Notes under the pieces: generated by a model
Databases searched by the model: none
Told to the model about the DNA's origin: nothing
The model's input: the letters and a program-made list of their open reading frames with translations, nothing else
Made by a program: the position numbers and the translations under genes
Shown here: positions 35,308 to 45,214 of the stretch, piece after piece
Position numbering within the stretch: position 1 is the stretch's first letter
Layout of the letters: every line of letters begins with the position of its first letter
DNA from: Cupriavidus necator
GTDB taxonomy: Bacteria > Pseudomonadota > Gammaproteobacteria > Burkholderiales > Burkholderiaceae
Assembly (NCBI GenBank): GCA_022041995.1
Contig: CP074386.1
Coordinates: 186,001-250,000, forward strand
Length of the DNA: 64,000 bases
Reading direction: 5' to 3'

Positions 35308-38300
35308 ATGAGAATTGGCAGCCCGGCGAGTCCGGACGCTGGTGGCGATCAGAAGATTGACGAGGCTGCGCCCGGACAGTCCCCGACTTCGCGGCCCGAA
35401 CCTGCGTCCCGGAGGACAGACACGGTCCTTGACACGTTGCCGCGGCGGGAAGACCTGGCAGCGCGTCGCCAGCAGCGCAGGATGCAGCCTTATTCCGGAC
35501 CTCAACGGCAAAGGGCATTCGCTTCACGGCCACAGGGGGACGAGGATACTGCCGGACATCCGTTGCGCGCTTTGCCGAGTAGCGGGAGGCCTGTGTCAGA
35601 CCGAGCAGCGGACGATGCACCCCGCAGGGCCCAGTCGTCGTGGCCGCCCAGCACGCGCAACCTGCCGGACCAGCAGCTGCGGTCAACCCTTGCTGCAAGC
35701 GGGATGGAGAGGTATCAGATCGCCGCGGCGGCGCCATCGCGCAAGGGACCGGCCCGCGATGCGATTGAAGCGCTGGATGAAAGGCACCACTCGAGGATGC
35801 GCATCGAGCCGAGCGAACCACAGCGCCGCAGCCGGAATCTGGGGAGAGTCCTGACGTATCCTGAACACGAGTTCGGCCGGCAGCTCAGGAACCAACGGTA
35901 TGCGCAGCAGCAAGTGCTTTCCGGCAACGCGAAGGATGCCGATTTCCCTGAACTTGCCATCCGGATGGCAAGGGAGAACGTGCTGGCACAGCGCAACGGC
36001 TACGGGCAGGCGCTGGTCTTCCTGCGCCCAGACTATGCCGGCGACAACCTGCACTTCCTGAACTGGTATTTGCAGAAACTGCAGGTCAGGAACAAGGTCA
36101 GGAACATACCGCCTGCGCGGGCCAACGACGTTCGCGAGGCGGTTGAACTGGCGGCGCACTATCTTGTGGACACCGACTGGTGCCGGGGCGCGCCGGCTGC
36201 AAGCTACGTGCATTTCGCCAACAAGCTTAGCAAGCATGCCGACAGCGAGATCTGCCGGCTAGCGCTGCGAAGCATCGCGACCGAACTGCTGAGGCCGGGC
36301 GCGCTGCACAGGCTGAACGGACGGCAAGCCGCCATGCTGTGCAATGCGCTGTCCAAGGCGCCGGAGCGCCCGGCGTGCTGCGATGCGGTGTCCGGTCTTG
36401 TCAGGCATCTTCGATTGCGTGGTCTGATCCCGACGCTGAACGCACAGGATATGTCAAATCTGCTCAATGCCCTGAGCAAGTGGTCGGACGATGGCAGGGT
36501 CGGGGAGAACGCACTGGAGCTGGCCAGGCACGTTGCGGCAGACGCGCCGCTGCGCGAGTCGATGAATGCGCTGGGGGTGGCCATCACGGTCAATGCTCTC
36601 TCGAAGTGGCCTGACGAAGCCGATGCGCGTCAGGCGGCGCTGCGGCTGGCCGAACGCGTGACATCGGACGCAAAGCTGCGCCAGCGGATGGACGGGCAGC
36701 ATGTTGCCAACGCGCTCAATGCATTCTCAAAGTGGCCGGCGTCGCATCGGTCCGGTGAGGCGGTACGGTGCCTGGCCGGGAGCGTGGCATCGGATGCGAG
36801 GCTGCGCCAGCAGATGGACGGGCAGAACGTGGCCAACGCGCTCAACGCATTCTCAAAGTGGCCGGCGTCGCATCGGACCGGTGAGGCGGTACGGTGCCTG
36901 GCCCGGCGCCTCGCATCGGAACTCCGGCTGTGCCAGTCGATGAACGCGCAGGAGGTGGCCAACGCGCTCAATGCGCTCTCGAAGTGGCCGGGCGAGGTCG
37001 AGGCCCGCGCCGCGGCGCTGCGGCTGGCCGGGCGCCTAAGCTCGGACGCGCGGCTGCGCCAGTCGATGAAGATGCAACATGTGGCCAACGCCCTGAACGC
37101 GCTTTCGAAGTGGCCGGGCGAGGTCGAGGCCCGCGACGCGGCGCTGCGGCTGGCCGGTCGCCTCGCATCGGACCCGCGGCTGCGCCAGTCGATGGATGCG
37201 CTGGCCGTGGCCAATGCCCTGAACGCGCTTTCGAAGTGGCCGGGCGAGGCCGAGGCCCGCGACGCGGCGCTGCGGTTGGCCGGTCGCCTCGCATCGGACC
37301 CGCGGCTGCGCCAGTCGATGGACGAGCAGGAATTGGTCAACGCGCTCAATGCGCTCTCGAAGTGGCCGGAGGAAGACAAGGCCCGAGACGCCGCGCTGCG
37401 GCTGGCCGGGCGCCTAAGCTCGGACGCGCGGCTGCGCCAGTCGATGGACGCGCAGGCCGTAGCCAACGCGCTCAATGCGCTCTCGAAGTGGCCGGACGAG
37501 GCCGAGGCCCGCGCCGCGGCGCTGGTGCTGGCCAATCGCCTGACCTCGGAGGCTGAGGGGGATGCGCGGCTGCGCCAGTCGATGGACGCGCAGGAGGTGG
37601 CCAGCACCCTCAACGCACTGTCCCGATGGCCGCAAGAAAGCGGCCTGCATGAAGCGGCGTGGTGTCTGGCGGCACGCCTGGGCTGGGCTCCGCTCGAGTG
37701 GAGCACGTTCGAATTCGGCCAGACCGGGCAGATTGCCAACGCGCTGGCGCGGCTCGGCCGGGACGAAGACGGGAACGCCGTTCTCGCACGCGATGTACTG
37801 ATGGGGGTAGCGGTGCACCTGGAGTTGTATCCGGAACGCTTCGACAGCGCCGAGGGCCGCCACGTGGGTATGCTGCTCAAGGCTTTCGCCCAGCTGCGGA
37901 TGCACGACGCGCTGCGGCCGCTCGCAACGCCGGCGCTGGAGCGTGTCATGACGCTGTGTCAAGAAGGACGGCTGCGCGAAGAACCGCTGGAGAGTGTGGG
38001 CACCCTGTGCATGGGGCTGCTGCCGCTGGCGCGCAGCCCGGAGTTGCAGCGCCACCGGGTGCGCGCCCTGCAGACGTTCGACGCGCTGAAGCCAGTCGTA
38101 GAACACAAGATCGACGCGTATCTGCGCCAAGCCCCGGGCGGGGCAGGCGCTCGTGCCGGGCTGCGCCTGAAGGAGGGTGACGAAGCATGCGGTACGCGCT
38201 GTCCGGCCCTGTCACTGTATCAGGTGCTCAAGGCATACAGCGTGGTGGCCCACCAGTGGAAGCCGCGCTACATCAGCGGCGAACGCGAGTCGGTGAAGAC

Positions 38301-41300
38301 GCACCAGGAGACTCTGAAGCAGTGGGTGCGACAGACGCTGGACAGGACGCGCCCGCTCATCGAGACGGATCTGCAGGAAAAGAGCTGGAACTTGATTGCG
38401 CAGATCGAGGCGGATGATGCGATCCTGGACGCGCTGGATCTGCGGCTGGCCAGCGCGGCGCATCTGGAGGCCCTCACGACGCGTTACCCTCCTCGCCGGT
38501 TCGATCTGGCAGCGCGCCACGAGAGCCTGCGCACAGCGGTGGGAAACGTCGTACCACCCGAACCGAGTGGGGGCGACACCACGCATGTCACGGTCGACTT
38601 GCGGGGACGGGAGCTGGAGCCCGCCGCGTCGTCCGACGGGGCGGAGCCTGCGTATTCGTTTTATTCACGCCTGACCGGTCAGCCGCTGGTCGAGGTGCGG
38701 CTGCCTGGGGAGTTAAGCGCCTTCATGCTCGCGCGCACGTTCCAGTACAAAGACGAGCCTTGGCGCTTCGACATGTTTGGCGGCAGCCGCCTGACACGGG
38801 GGCGGCGGAAGTCAGCCCGGGACATCGCCGCCGGCCGCAGCGCGTCTGCTTCGGTGCTGCCGGCAGTGCGGTATGCCGACAGTGCCCCAGGCAGCGCCTT
38901 CATGGAACTGGCGCAGAAGCTGGCGCCGCAGCGCGAGGACTGGTCGCGCATGCAACGCGCGCTCATGGAGATGGTGCCACCTGACCATGTGGTGGAGGGC
39001 ACGTTGCGGCTGGGCTGGTTTGAGGACGTGGCCGGGCCGCAGCACCCCTTCAGGCTTCAAGGGCCACACCACGAGCGCATCGCGCTCTGTCCAAATGACG
39101 GCTGCGGGTTTCTGAGATGGGACGTGGCGATGCGCATTCCGGTGGTGCGCGAACATATCGAGGCATGGGAGGCAGTCAGGGAGGCACGGGGCGACGAGGC
39201 ACAGCAAAAGCTGGTGGATGGGCAGCAGCCGGGATTTAACACGCTGCCACCGCAGGCCCTGATGCATTTCCCGCGGGATGAGGCGGCGCTTGACGAAGCG
39301 CGCGAGGTGATGCAGCGCAGGCTGAACGGGGTGGACCGGCACGCATCGCAGGCGGTGGACTGCCTGACGCTGTACCAACTGGCCGTCAGCGGCGGCTACC
39401 AGGGGCGGCGCATCCGCGCGGTCCCCTCGGCTGACGACAGGCTGTATCTGCCGACGATTCCGCTGCCGGGCTTTGCGCAGTTGCAGGGCGATGTGCTGGT
39501 GGGCAAACCGCCGTACGATAAGGAGAACCTGTTGCCCATTGCGGCCGCGCAGGTCGTTACGCCCGATCAGGAGGACGTGACGGCCCAGTTTCTGGACCAG
39601 TGCTTCGCCATCCAGTACAGCTATACGGGATTCGATGAGGATTCGGGCACGGGCGCCGACATGTTGCACAGCAAGGGCATGCTGATCATCCCGCCGCCGG
39701 GCTACTGGTCGCCGGATCCGGACCACCAGGGGCTGCACCTGGCCTGTTCGCGGGAGGACCTGAAGACGCTGTCGCGCTGGAAGAGCCGGCGCGAGCGCGA
39801 CACGCTGCCGCAGCAGATGTTCAGCACGGGCAGCCTGCGAGTCAAGGACGTGCTGCTGCCTGGGCGGCTTGGGGCAATCCCGATTGCGGAGCTGCGCAAG
39901 CGGAGCATGGACACGGACGGGGACGATGCGTTCGTCTATGCGGGCTATCCGGCTCTCGTGGGCCACATCGGTCGCGTCATGCAGTCGCGCCAGGCGCGAC
40001 GGGGCGAGGAGCGCTCGTTCAAGCCGCCCAAGACTGCGCATCCGGCCATCGATGAACGGGGCCGCTACCAGGCGGGACGGGCGCGCGAAATTATGGCCGA
40101 GCAGCGGGGGGGCGCGTTGCTGGGTAAAGCCGCCACGCTCGCCATGCGCTTTCTCGCGCAGCCAGATGAGCTGCGCGAGGCCATGGCGCGAAACATGATG
40201 TTCGGCACCTACGACGGCGTGGCGCGTGATTTGCGCAACGGACTGCGCAGGCGGCTGCAGGGGGACAAGGATGCACCAGCGCTGCAGCAGTTGCAGGTGC
40301 AGGCGCATGAGGCGATTGACCGAGCCCATGAGCCGCAAGCGTGCGAGGCGGCGAAACTGCTGTATGAGCTGTGTATGCAGCTGGGCAGGGACAGCGTCCA
40401 GGCACCGCAGCTTCCGTCCGCGCTGGCGCAGGGGTTCCCCGCACTTGCGAGCGCCTATGAGCAGGCAGACGACACGGCCGGGCGTGTGCACGCGGTGCTG
40501 GACAACTACCCGGTGTGCCGTCTGTCGCGTACGGCGTTCCCCGAGGGGCAGCCGGGGCTGGTGCCGGGCGAGCCGGAGCTGTCCATGCGCAACCTGTTTA
40601 CGATAGCCATAAAGGTGGGCACCGACGCGCTGAAGTCGGACACGGGCACCGATCTCTTTACAAGCGTGATCGAGAGTTGCGAAATGGCTGAACGCCGGTA
40701 TCCCGACCGTCTGCGTCGGGTACCGTACAGCAAGCCGACGTTGGCGGAAATACGGCACGGGCGCTTCGATCCACAGTGGGCAGACGCTGCGCTGCGGCAG
40801 ATGCCAACGATGGCAGCGGGTGTCATGCAGGACGCCGTCCGGGCGCTGCAGCAGGCGGAGCTGCTCAGCGTACCGGCTACGCCGGCCGAACGGGCGCAGG
40901 AGGTTTCCCGGGAGGCGCTTGAGCAAGAGGCGCTGGCGCTCAATGAACGGGCCCGTTTGGCCGAGCCGGGGATCACGATGAGGCTGCAGGACATCGTGAA
41001 CGGGTGCAGTGAGCCCGGACACGCGCGGGCGGGTCTGGCGGGCGAACAGAAGAACAGGCTGAAGTCGCCGCGCTCGCTGCAGGACAAGCTGGCCCGGCTG
41101 ATTGGTGGAGTGCCGCCCCGGACCCTGGCCCAGGCCAGCGCGCTGGTCAACGATGCGCTGCGCTACAGTGTGGTGCTGCCCGCGGATACGTTTATGGGGG
41201 ACTATCGCCAGATCATGGCGCAGCTCGCGAAGGCGCATACTCTGATCCGGCGCACGAATCACTTCCTGCGGGGCCGCAGCCCTTTCCAGGCGGTGAGCGT

Positions 41301-41724
41301 CACGCTGAAGGAGCCAAACGGCATCGCATGGGAAATCCAGTTTCATACAGAGCAAACGTTCAGATGCAAGGAGAAGTACCACGACCTGTACAAGCAGGCG
41401 CAACGACGTGGATTCGATGGCGCCTCCGGCGACGAGATCTGGAAGTTGCTCGGGCCAGCGCGCGAGGCCTTCCGTGCATTACCCGTTCCTGCGGGGGTGG
41501 AAGATATCGTGGACTGGGAGCCGGAAACGGTATTGAAGGTGCAGCCGCGGCCCCAGGCGTCAGCCACGCCGCGCGTGCCTGCCCCCTTGCGCAACTGGCC
41601 CAGCAGATCAGAAGCCAGGCTGAACGTCTCGAGGGTGCGGTCTGGCCTGTGCTGCAGCAGGCGCTGGAGCACCACGGCGCGAAGTTGCGCACGGACGGTG
41701 GGGCTGGCGCAGGTTTATCTTTAA
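35308..41724 (+). CDS. SKWP-repeat type III effector, copy 2, main part
   Basis: The same start MRIGSPASPDAGGDQK and the same architecture as copy 1, but only 10 SKWP/SRWP units (about 36460-37650) and a continuous frame across the G run at about 40107 (seven G, EQRGGALLG). It therefore includes the central region with SMDTDGDDAFVYAGYP and the first RelA/SpoT-like module (WEIQFHTEQTF, about 41010-41390). The frame is lost in CCCCC at 41582-41586 (six C in copies 1 and 3); a second lesion near 41685-41705 removes about seven bases. Restored, the protein would be about 2,530 residues. Repeat units here are more divergent from one another than in copies 1 and 3. Confidence 0.85.
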   Translation: MRIGSPASPDAGGDQKIDEAAPGQSPTSRPEPASRRTDTVLDTLPRREDLAARRQQRRMQPYSGPQRQRAFASRPQGDEDTAGHPLRALPSSGRPVSDRAADDAPRRAQSSWPPSTRNLPDQQLRSTLAASGMERYQIAAAAPSRKGPARDAIEALDERHHSRMRIEPSEPQRRSRNLGRVLTYPEHEFGRQLRNQRYAQQQVLSGNAKDADFPELAIRMARENVLAQRNGYGQALVFLRPDYAGDNLHFLNWYLQKLQVRNKVRNIPPARANDVREAVELAAHYLVDTDWCRGAPAASYVHFANKLSKHADSEICRLALRSIATELLRPGALHRLNGRQAAMLCNALSKAPERPACCDAVSGLVRHLRLRGLIPTLNAQDMSNLLNALSKWSDDGRVGENALELARHVAADAPLRESMNALGVAITVNALSKWPDEADARQAALRLAERVTSDAKLRQRMDGQHVANALNAFSKWPASHRSGEAVRCLAGSVASDARLRQQMDGQNVANALNAFSKWPASHRTGEAVRCLARRLASELRLCQSMNAQEVANALNALSKWPGEVEARAAALRLAGRLSSDARLRQSMKMQHVANALNALSKWPGEVEARDAALRLAGRLASDPRLRQSMDALAVANALNALSKWPGEAEARDAALRLAGRLASDPRLRQSMDEQELVNALNALSKWPEEDKARDAALRLAGRLSSDARLRQSMDAQAVANALNALSKWPDEAEARAAALVLANRLTSEAEGDARLRQSMDAQEVASTLNALSRWPQESGLHEAAWCLAARLGWAPLEWSTFEFGQTGQIANALARLGRDEDGNAVLARDVLMGVAVHLELYPERFDSAEGRHVGMLLKAFAQLRMHDALRPLATPALERVMTLCQEGRLREEPLESVGTLCMGLLPLARSPELQRHRVRALQTFDALKPVVEHKIDAYLRQAPGGAGARAGLRLKEGDEACGTRCPALSLYQVLKAYSVVAHQWKPRYISGERESVKTHQETLKQWVRQTLDRTRPLIETDLQEKSWNLIAQIEADDAILDALDLRLASAAHLEALTTRYPPRRFDLAARHESLRTAVGNVVPPEPSGGDTTHVTVDLRGRELEPAASSDGAEPAYSFYSRLTGQPLVEVRLPGELSAFMLARTFQYKDEPWRFDMFGGSRLTRGRRKSARDIAAGRSASASVLPAVRYADSAPGSAFMELAQKLAPQREDWSRMQRALMEMVPPDHVVEGTLRLGWFEDVAGPQHPFRLQGPHHERIALCPNDGCGFLRWDVAMRIPVVREHIEAWEAVREARGDEAQQKLVDGQQPGFNTLPPQALMHFPRDEAALDEAREVMQRRLNGVDRHASQAVDCLTLYQLAVSGGYQGRRIRAVPSADDRLYLPTIPLPGFAQLQGDVLVGKPPYDKENLLPIAAAQVVTPDQEDVTAQFLDQCFAIQYSYTGFDEDSGTGADMLHSKGMLIIPPPGYWSPDPDHQGLHLACSREDLKTLSRWKSRRERDTLPQQMFSTGSLRVKDVLLPGRLGAIPIAELRKRSMDTDGDDAFVYAGYPALVGHIGRVMQSRQARRGEERSFKPPKTAHPAIDERGRYQAGRAREIMAEQRGGALLGKAATLAMRFLAQPDELREAMARNMMFGTYDGVARDLRNGLRRRLQGDKDAPALQQLQVQAHEAIDRAHEPQACEAAKLLYELCMQLGRDSVQAPQLPSALAQGFPALASAYEQADDTAGRVHAVLDNYPVCRLSRTAFPEGQPGLVPGEPELSMRNLFTIAIKVGTDALKSDTGTDLFTSVIESCEMAERRYPDRLRRVPYSKPTLAEIRHGRFDPQWADAALRQMPTMAAGVMQDAVRALQQAELLSVPATPAERAQEVSREALEQEALALNERARLAEPGITMRLQDIVNGCSEPGHARAGLAGEQKNRLKSPRSLQDKLARLIGGVPPRTLAQASALVNDALRYSVVLPADTFMGDYRQIMAQLAKAHTLIRRTNHFLRGRSPFQAVSVTLKEPNGIAWEIQFHTEQTFRCKEKYHDLYKQAQRRGFDGASGDEIWKLLGPAREAFRALPVPAGVEDIVDWEPETVLKVQPRPQASATPRVPAPLRNWPSRSEARLNVSRVRSGLCCSRRWSTTARSCARTVGLAQVYL
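36465..37650 (+). repeat. SKWP repeat array of copy 2 (10 units)
   Basis: Ten units of about 126 bp, including two successive SKWPASHR units and several LAGRLxSDxRLRQSM variants that are rare in copies 1 and 3. It is the shortest of the three arrays. Confidence 0.88.
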
Positions 41725-41830
41725 GAAGAAGAAAAGCATTGAAGAGAAGCTTGCCCGGATACAGCGCGAGCAGGGCCTGCAAACACCGCAGGAGGCCGCC
41801 AGGCGGGTACGCGATGGTCTGCGCTATGAG

Positions 41831-42586
41831 GTGATCCTCGGTGCAGAGAGATTTGCCATGGACGCCCGGAGGATCCTGACCAGTCTGCAAAGGGCCGGCA
41901 TGACGGTCATGCGCGTGAACAACAGCTTTACCCGGGAGGGCACCGGCTATGCTGGCCTGAATGTGAACGTGCGCACCCGCGTTGAGGGCGAAGACGCCGA
42001 CTGGGAAATCCAGTTCCACACCCGTGATAGCCTGAAGGCCAAGGAGAAGGGTCACCGGACCTACGAAAGGCTGCGCCAACTGTCGCCTGATGCGGTGCCG
42101 CGCGGGACGCTGGAGGAGGACCTGCGCGACGCGGCAGCCCGCGTGGCGCCCCCGCAGGGCATCGAGATGATCCTGTCCTTCGATCTCTATGCGGAACCAT
42201 CCATTGCCGACGAGAGGCCTGGCGGCCCGATGAACCAGCCGTATCGCGGCGCAGCCGCGGATCAAGCACGCAGCTCCGACCTGGACACCGGGCAACCCTA
42301 CGGGCCGCACGGTGCCACGCGGAGCGCGCCTGCCGTGACACACCCGGCCCCCGATCCTGGCCATGCTGTTCGCAGCAACTGGGGCCCCCGCCCCCCTGCG
42401 CGCACCGGACGTGCTGAGCGGCCTGCACGACCCCCCTGGCGGGTGCCTCGCCGGCTCAGGTGCCCGTTCCCCCATCCTTGGGCGAATTCAATTCGGGGCC
42501 CCTGCTCATCAGTCTTGAACAGTTTCTGGCGCAATCAAACGCTGAGATGGGGATCGCCAGCGGGCTGCAGAATAATTGCCTGCTAG
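41831..42586 (+). CDS. SKWP effector copy 2, second RelA/SpoT-like module
   Basis: Continues copy 2 after two frame lesions; the natural frame reopens near 41706 (KKKSIEEKLARIQ). It contains LGAERFAMDARRILTSL, GTGYAGLNVNVRT and WEIQFHTRDSLKAKEKGH. The Pro/Arg-rich tail to 42586 is in the wrong frame after C-run changes (CCCCCC at about 42430 where copies 1 and 3 have seven). The Cys/His domain follows in another frame. Confidence 0.7.
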   Translation: MILGAERFAMDARRILTSLQRAGMTVMRVNNSFTREGTGYAGLNVNVRTRVEGEDADWEIQFHTRDSLKAKEKGHRTYERLRQLSPDAVPRGTLEEDLRDAAARVAPPQGIEMILSFDLYAEPSIADERPGGPMNQPYRGAAADQARSSDLDTGQPYGPHGATRSAPAVTHPAPDPGHAVRSNWGPRPPARTGRAERPARPPWRVPRRLRCPFPHPWANSIRGPCSSVLNSFWRNQTLRWGSPAGCRIIAC

Positions 42587-42900
42587 ACACAGCTCTTCAG
42601 CTCAGCCGCAACCTAAGGCGAGAGCCTGCGATGGCAACGGAGCAGACGAGCGAACTCCAGGCGCAGGCGCAGTGGTTGCGGGGCGAGCTATTTCGTGGGG
42701 GCCTGGCCGATAGGGATGGCGACATCGACATGTACGAGGCCGGGTGGGGGCTCGCGCGCAGCCTTGGCATACGCATCCAGGCCATTGCGGTCAATGCGAG
42801 CGGGCAGCTCACAGTGCATCCGGTTGTTGGTCAGCAAGGCCGGCTTGTGCATATCCTTCATACACCCGGCCACTTTCAGCCATTGTGGCCGCGCCGCTAG
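42460..42900 (+). CDS. SKWP effector copy 2, C-terminal Cys/His domain
   Basis: Same as 13504-13944 except for a few residues (EMGIAS, RNLRREP, LFRGGL). It keeps LQNNCLLDTALQLS and HTPGHFQPLWPRR. Its stop TAG is in CTAG (42897-42900), where the long inverted-repeat structure begins. Conservation of the frame, Cys and His in all copies argues that it is translated, most likely as part of the effector. Confidence 0.6.
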   Translation: MPVPPSLGEFNSGPLLISLEQFLAQSNAEMGIASGLQNNCLLDTALQLSRNLRREPAMATEQTSELQAQAQWLRGELFRGGLADRDGDIDMYEAGWGLARSLGIRIQAIAVNASGQLTVHPVVGQQGRLVHILHTPGHFQPLWPRR

Positions 42901-43670
42901 GTTGCGGCGGCTGAACAAGATTCTTCGGTCGAAATGCTCCCGTAATCCTTCCAGTTATGATGTTCGCGAATCCTATTCGCTGGCGGTAAAGAGATACTCA
43001 ACTTTAGACACTCGAATGCCCTCCGCGACCGCGCGTAGCAGAGCGATCGTGGAGTGTAAGCGCTCAATTGACGACGTCTGGTATTGAAGGCTGAACGTTG
43101 GCAGGCTTGCGTCCGCAAAGACTTTGCGGACGCAAACATGATCCAAGAGGAGATTGACCTATTTCCGCTGCAGGCGGTGCGAGTCCGTCCCAATGGGAAG
43201 CGCGACTACGAGCCAGCGGCCAAGCGGCGTCTGATTGAGTTCTGTCTTCAATCGGGAGCTCGGTTTCGGGCACGGCCGCTCAAGGCCGGCACAACGCTAA
43301 TCAGTTGCGCAAATTGATTCGGGAGTACCGAGCTCCAGCGCAGCCGCAAGGTGCGTTGTCGGCATTCGTGCCGGTTGTCCAGCAGGTTATGGATTCGCGG
43401 CCAATCGAGACACCTGCAAAGCAGAACCTGTTTGCGTCCGCAAAGACTTTGCGGACGCAAGTCTGCCAACGTTCAGCCTTCAATACCAGACGTCGTCAAT
43501 TGAGCGCTTACACTCCACGATCGCTCTGCTACGCGCGGTCGCGGAGGGCATTCGAGTGTCTAAAGTTGAGTATCTCTTTACCGCCAGCGAATAGGATTCG
43601 CGAACATCATAACTGGAAGGATTACGGGAGCATTTCGACCGAAGAATCTTGTTCAGCCGCCGCAACCTAG
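42897..43670. repeat. 774-bp inverted-repeat structure with 242-bp arms flanked by CTAG
   Basis: The arms 42897-43138 and 43429-43670 are reverse complements with only about two mismatches. Each arm begins with CTAG and ends with an inner hairpin TTGCGTCCGCAAA-(3 bases)-TTTGCGGACGCAA. The 290-bp centre holds an IS66-accessory-like fragment. Each arm also encodes ERLHSTIALLRAVAEGIRV in one frame, read outward. It sits between the convergent SKWP copies 2 and 3. It could be a composite element with inverted ends or the product of a palindromic duplication. Confidence 0.85.
43138..43428 (+). pseudogene. IS66 TnpA-like accessory fragment inside the palindrome
   Basis: From ATG 43138: LQAVRVRPNGKRDYEPAAKR, RLIEFCLQSG, LKAGTTLISCAN. 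In the next frame follow LRKLIREYRAPAQPQGALSA and FVPVVQQV. Together these resemble the IS66-family TnpA accessory protein (RPNGKRDYxPAAK..., LKAGxNANQLRKWI), broken by small indels. It is fused to the arm hairpins at both ends. It is not a complete IS66, since TnpB and TnpC are missing. Confidence 0.65.
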
Positions 43671-44751
43671 TGCAATGTTCCATTCTGTTTGGAACTTAAG
43701 CGGCGGTTGGCACGAATGACCTTCTGTAGGATGTCGCGAGCGCTCTTGGTCCAGATGAACGGCTTGGGGTTGGTGTTGTGGTGAGCGATGTACTCGTTGA
43801 TGGCGTCGACCAGTTCCGGCACGCTGGTGAATACGCCGCGGCGAAGTCGCTCGGTTGTGATGTCACGAAAGAACCGCTCGACCATGTTCAGCCATGATGC
43901 GGAGGTGGGCGTGAAGTGCATGTTGAATCGCGGATGCTTGGCCAGCCAGTCCTGCACCGCAGGATGCTTGTGGTGGCGTAGTTGTCTGCGATCAGATGCA
44001 GCGTTTTGTCCTTGGGCGTCTCGCGGTCGATCTTGCGCAGGAACTTCAGCCACTCGGTATGGCGGTGGCGCTGCTGGCACTGGGCGATGACCTGGCCATC
44101 GAGCACGTTGAGCGCGGCAAACAGCGTGGTCGTGCCGTTGCGCTTGTAGTCGTGCGTCATGATGGCCGCACGCCCCTTCTTCAACGGCAAGCCGGGCTGC
44201 GTGCGATCCAGCGCCTGCACCTGGCTCTTCTCATCGCAGCACAGCACCAGCGCGTGCTCGGGTGGCGACATGTAGAGGCCGACGATGTCTTCGAGCTTCT
44301 CGACGAACTTCGGATCGCGCGACACCTTGAAGCCGCGCACGATGTGCGGCTTCAACCCGTGGGCGTGCCAATGGCGCATGACGGTGCTGGCGCTCACGCC
44401 CAATTCGGCGGCCATCTTGCGCGTGCTCCAGTGCGTGGCCGCAACGGGCTTGGTTTGAGTGGTCAGCTCCACCAGCCGCGCCGTGTCCACCTTCACCGGC
44501 GGCGCACCGCGCGGCAAGTCGCGTTCGATACCGGCCAGCCCCGATTGCGCATACCGCTCACGCCAACGCGAGACCTGCACGCGTCCGACTCCCAACTGCT
44601 CGGCGATGTCCTTGTTCTGCATTCCGTTGGCGGCCAGCAGCACAATGCGCGCGCGCTGCGCCAGCCTCACGCTCGTGAGCTTCGACCGAACCAGCCTCGT
44701 CAAATTGGTTCGCTCCTCGTCGGTCAACATGATCTCGGGGGCAACTCGCAC
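43667..44751 (-). pseudogene. IS630-family transposase, one-base frameshift
   Basis: Reads as the sister at 14026 (MRVAPEIMLTDEER; CCDEKSQVQALD) to LIADNYAT. It then loses frame because GTGG at 43971-43974 should be GTGGG. The remaining part, HPAVQDWLAKHPRFNMHFTP and NMVERFFRDITTERL, continues in another frame to the natural C-terminus SSKQNGTLH. The DDE residues are all present across frames. Possibly a sequencing error. Confidence 0.88.
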
Positions 44752-44832
44752 TCACTCTCTCCACGCTGTGTCGCAGTGTGGGCATTGGAGACGCCGAATT
44801 CATATAAGTTCAATCAAGAACAGAACGCTACA
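43671..44832 (-). mobile_element. IS630-family element, copy 2 (both ends, CTAG flanks)
   Basis: The ends TGCAATGTTCCATTCTG (43671) and TGTAGCGTTCTGTTCTTG (reverse, from 44832) are imperfect inverted repeats. CTAG lies on both sides (43667-43670 and 44833-44836). It is an inverted sister of 13945-15080. Confidence 0.88.
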
Positions 44833-45186
44833 CTAGCGGCGCGGCCACAATGGCTGAAAGTGGCCGGGTGTATGAAGGATATGCACAAGCCGGCCTTGCT
44901 GACCAACAACCGGATGCACTGTGAGCTGCCCGCTCGCATTGACCGCAATGGCCTGGATGCGTATGCCAAGGCTGCGCGCGAGCCCCCACCCGGCCTCGTA
45001 CATGTCGATGTCGCCATCCCTATCGGCCAGGCCCCCACGAAATAGCTCGCCCCGCAACCACTGCGCCTGCGCCTGGAGTTCGCTCGTCTGCTCCGTTGCC
45101 ATCGCAGGCTCTCGCCTTAGGTTGCGGCTGAGCTGAAGAGCTGTGTCTAGCAGGCAATTATTCTGCAGCCCGCTGGCGATCCCCAT
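44833..45186 (-). CDS. SKWP effector copy 3, C-terminal Cys/His domain
   Basis: The minus-strand frame to the TAG in CTAG, with LQNNCLLDTALQLS and HTPGHFQPLWPRR, is identical in type to copies 1 and 2. It is separated from the RelA/SpoT part by a shorter C run at 45235-45237 (three, against four in copies 1 and 2) in addition to the seven-base G run at about 45296-45302. Confidence 0.6.
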   Translation of the reverse strand: MGIASGLQNNCLLDTALQLSRNLRREPAMATEQTSELQAQAQWLRGELFRGGLADRDGDIDMYEAGWGLARSLGIRIQAIAVNASGQLTVHPVVGQQGRLVHILHTPGHFQPLWPRR

Positions 45187-45214
45187 CTCAGCGTTTGATT
45201 GCGCCAGAAACTGT

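Noticed and set aside
43131..43138. TTGCGTCCGCAAA hairpin as a chromosomal dif site
   Set aside because: The spacer is 3 bases rather than 6 and the hairpin occurs twice within a repeat structure, so a XerCD site is not supported.
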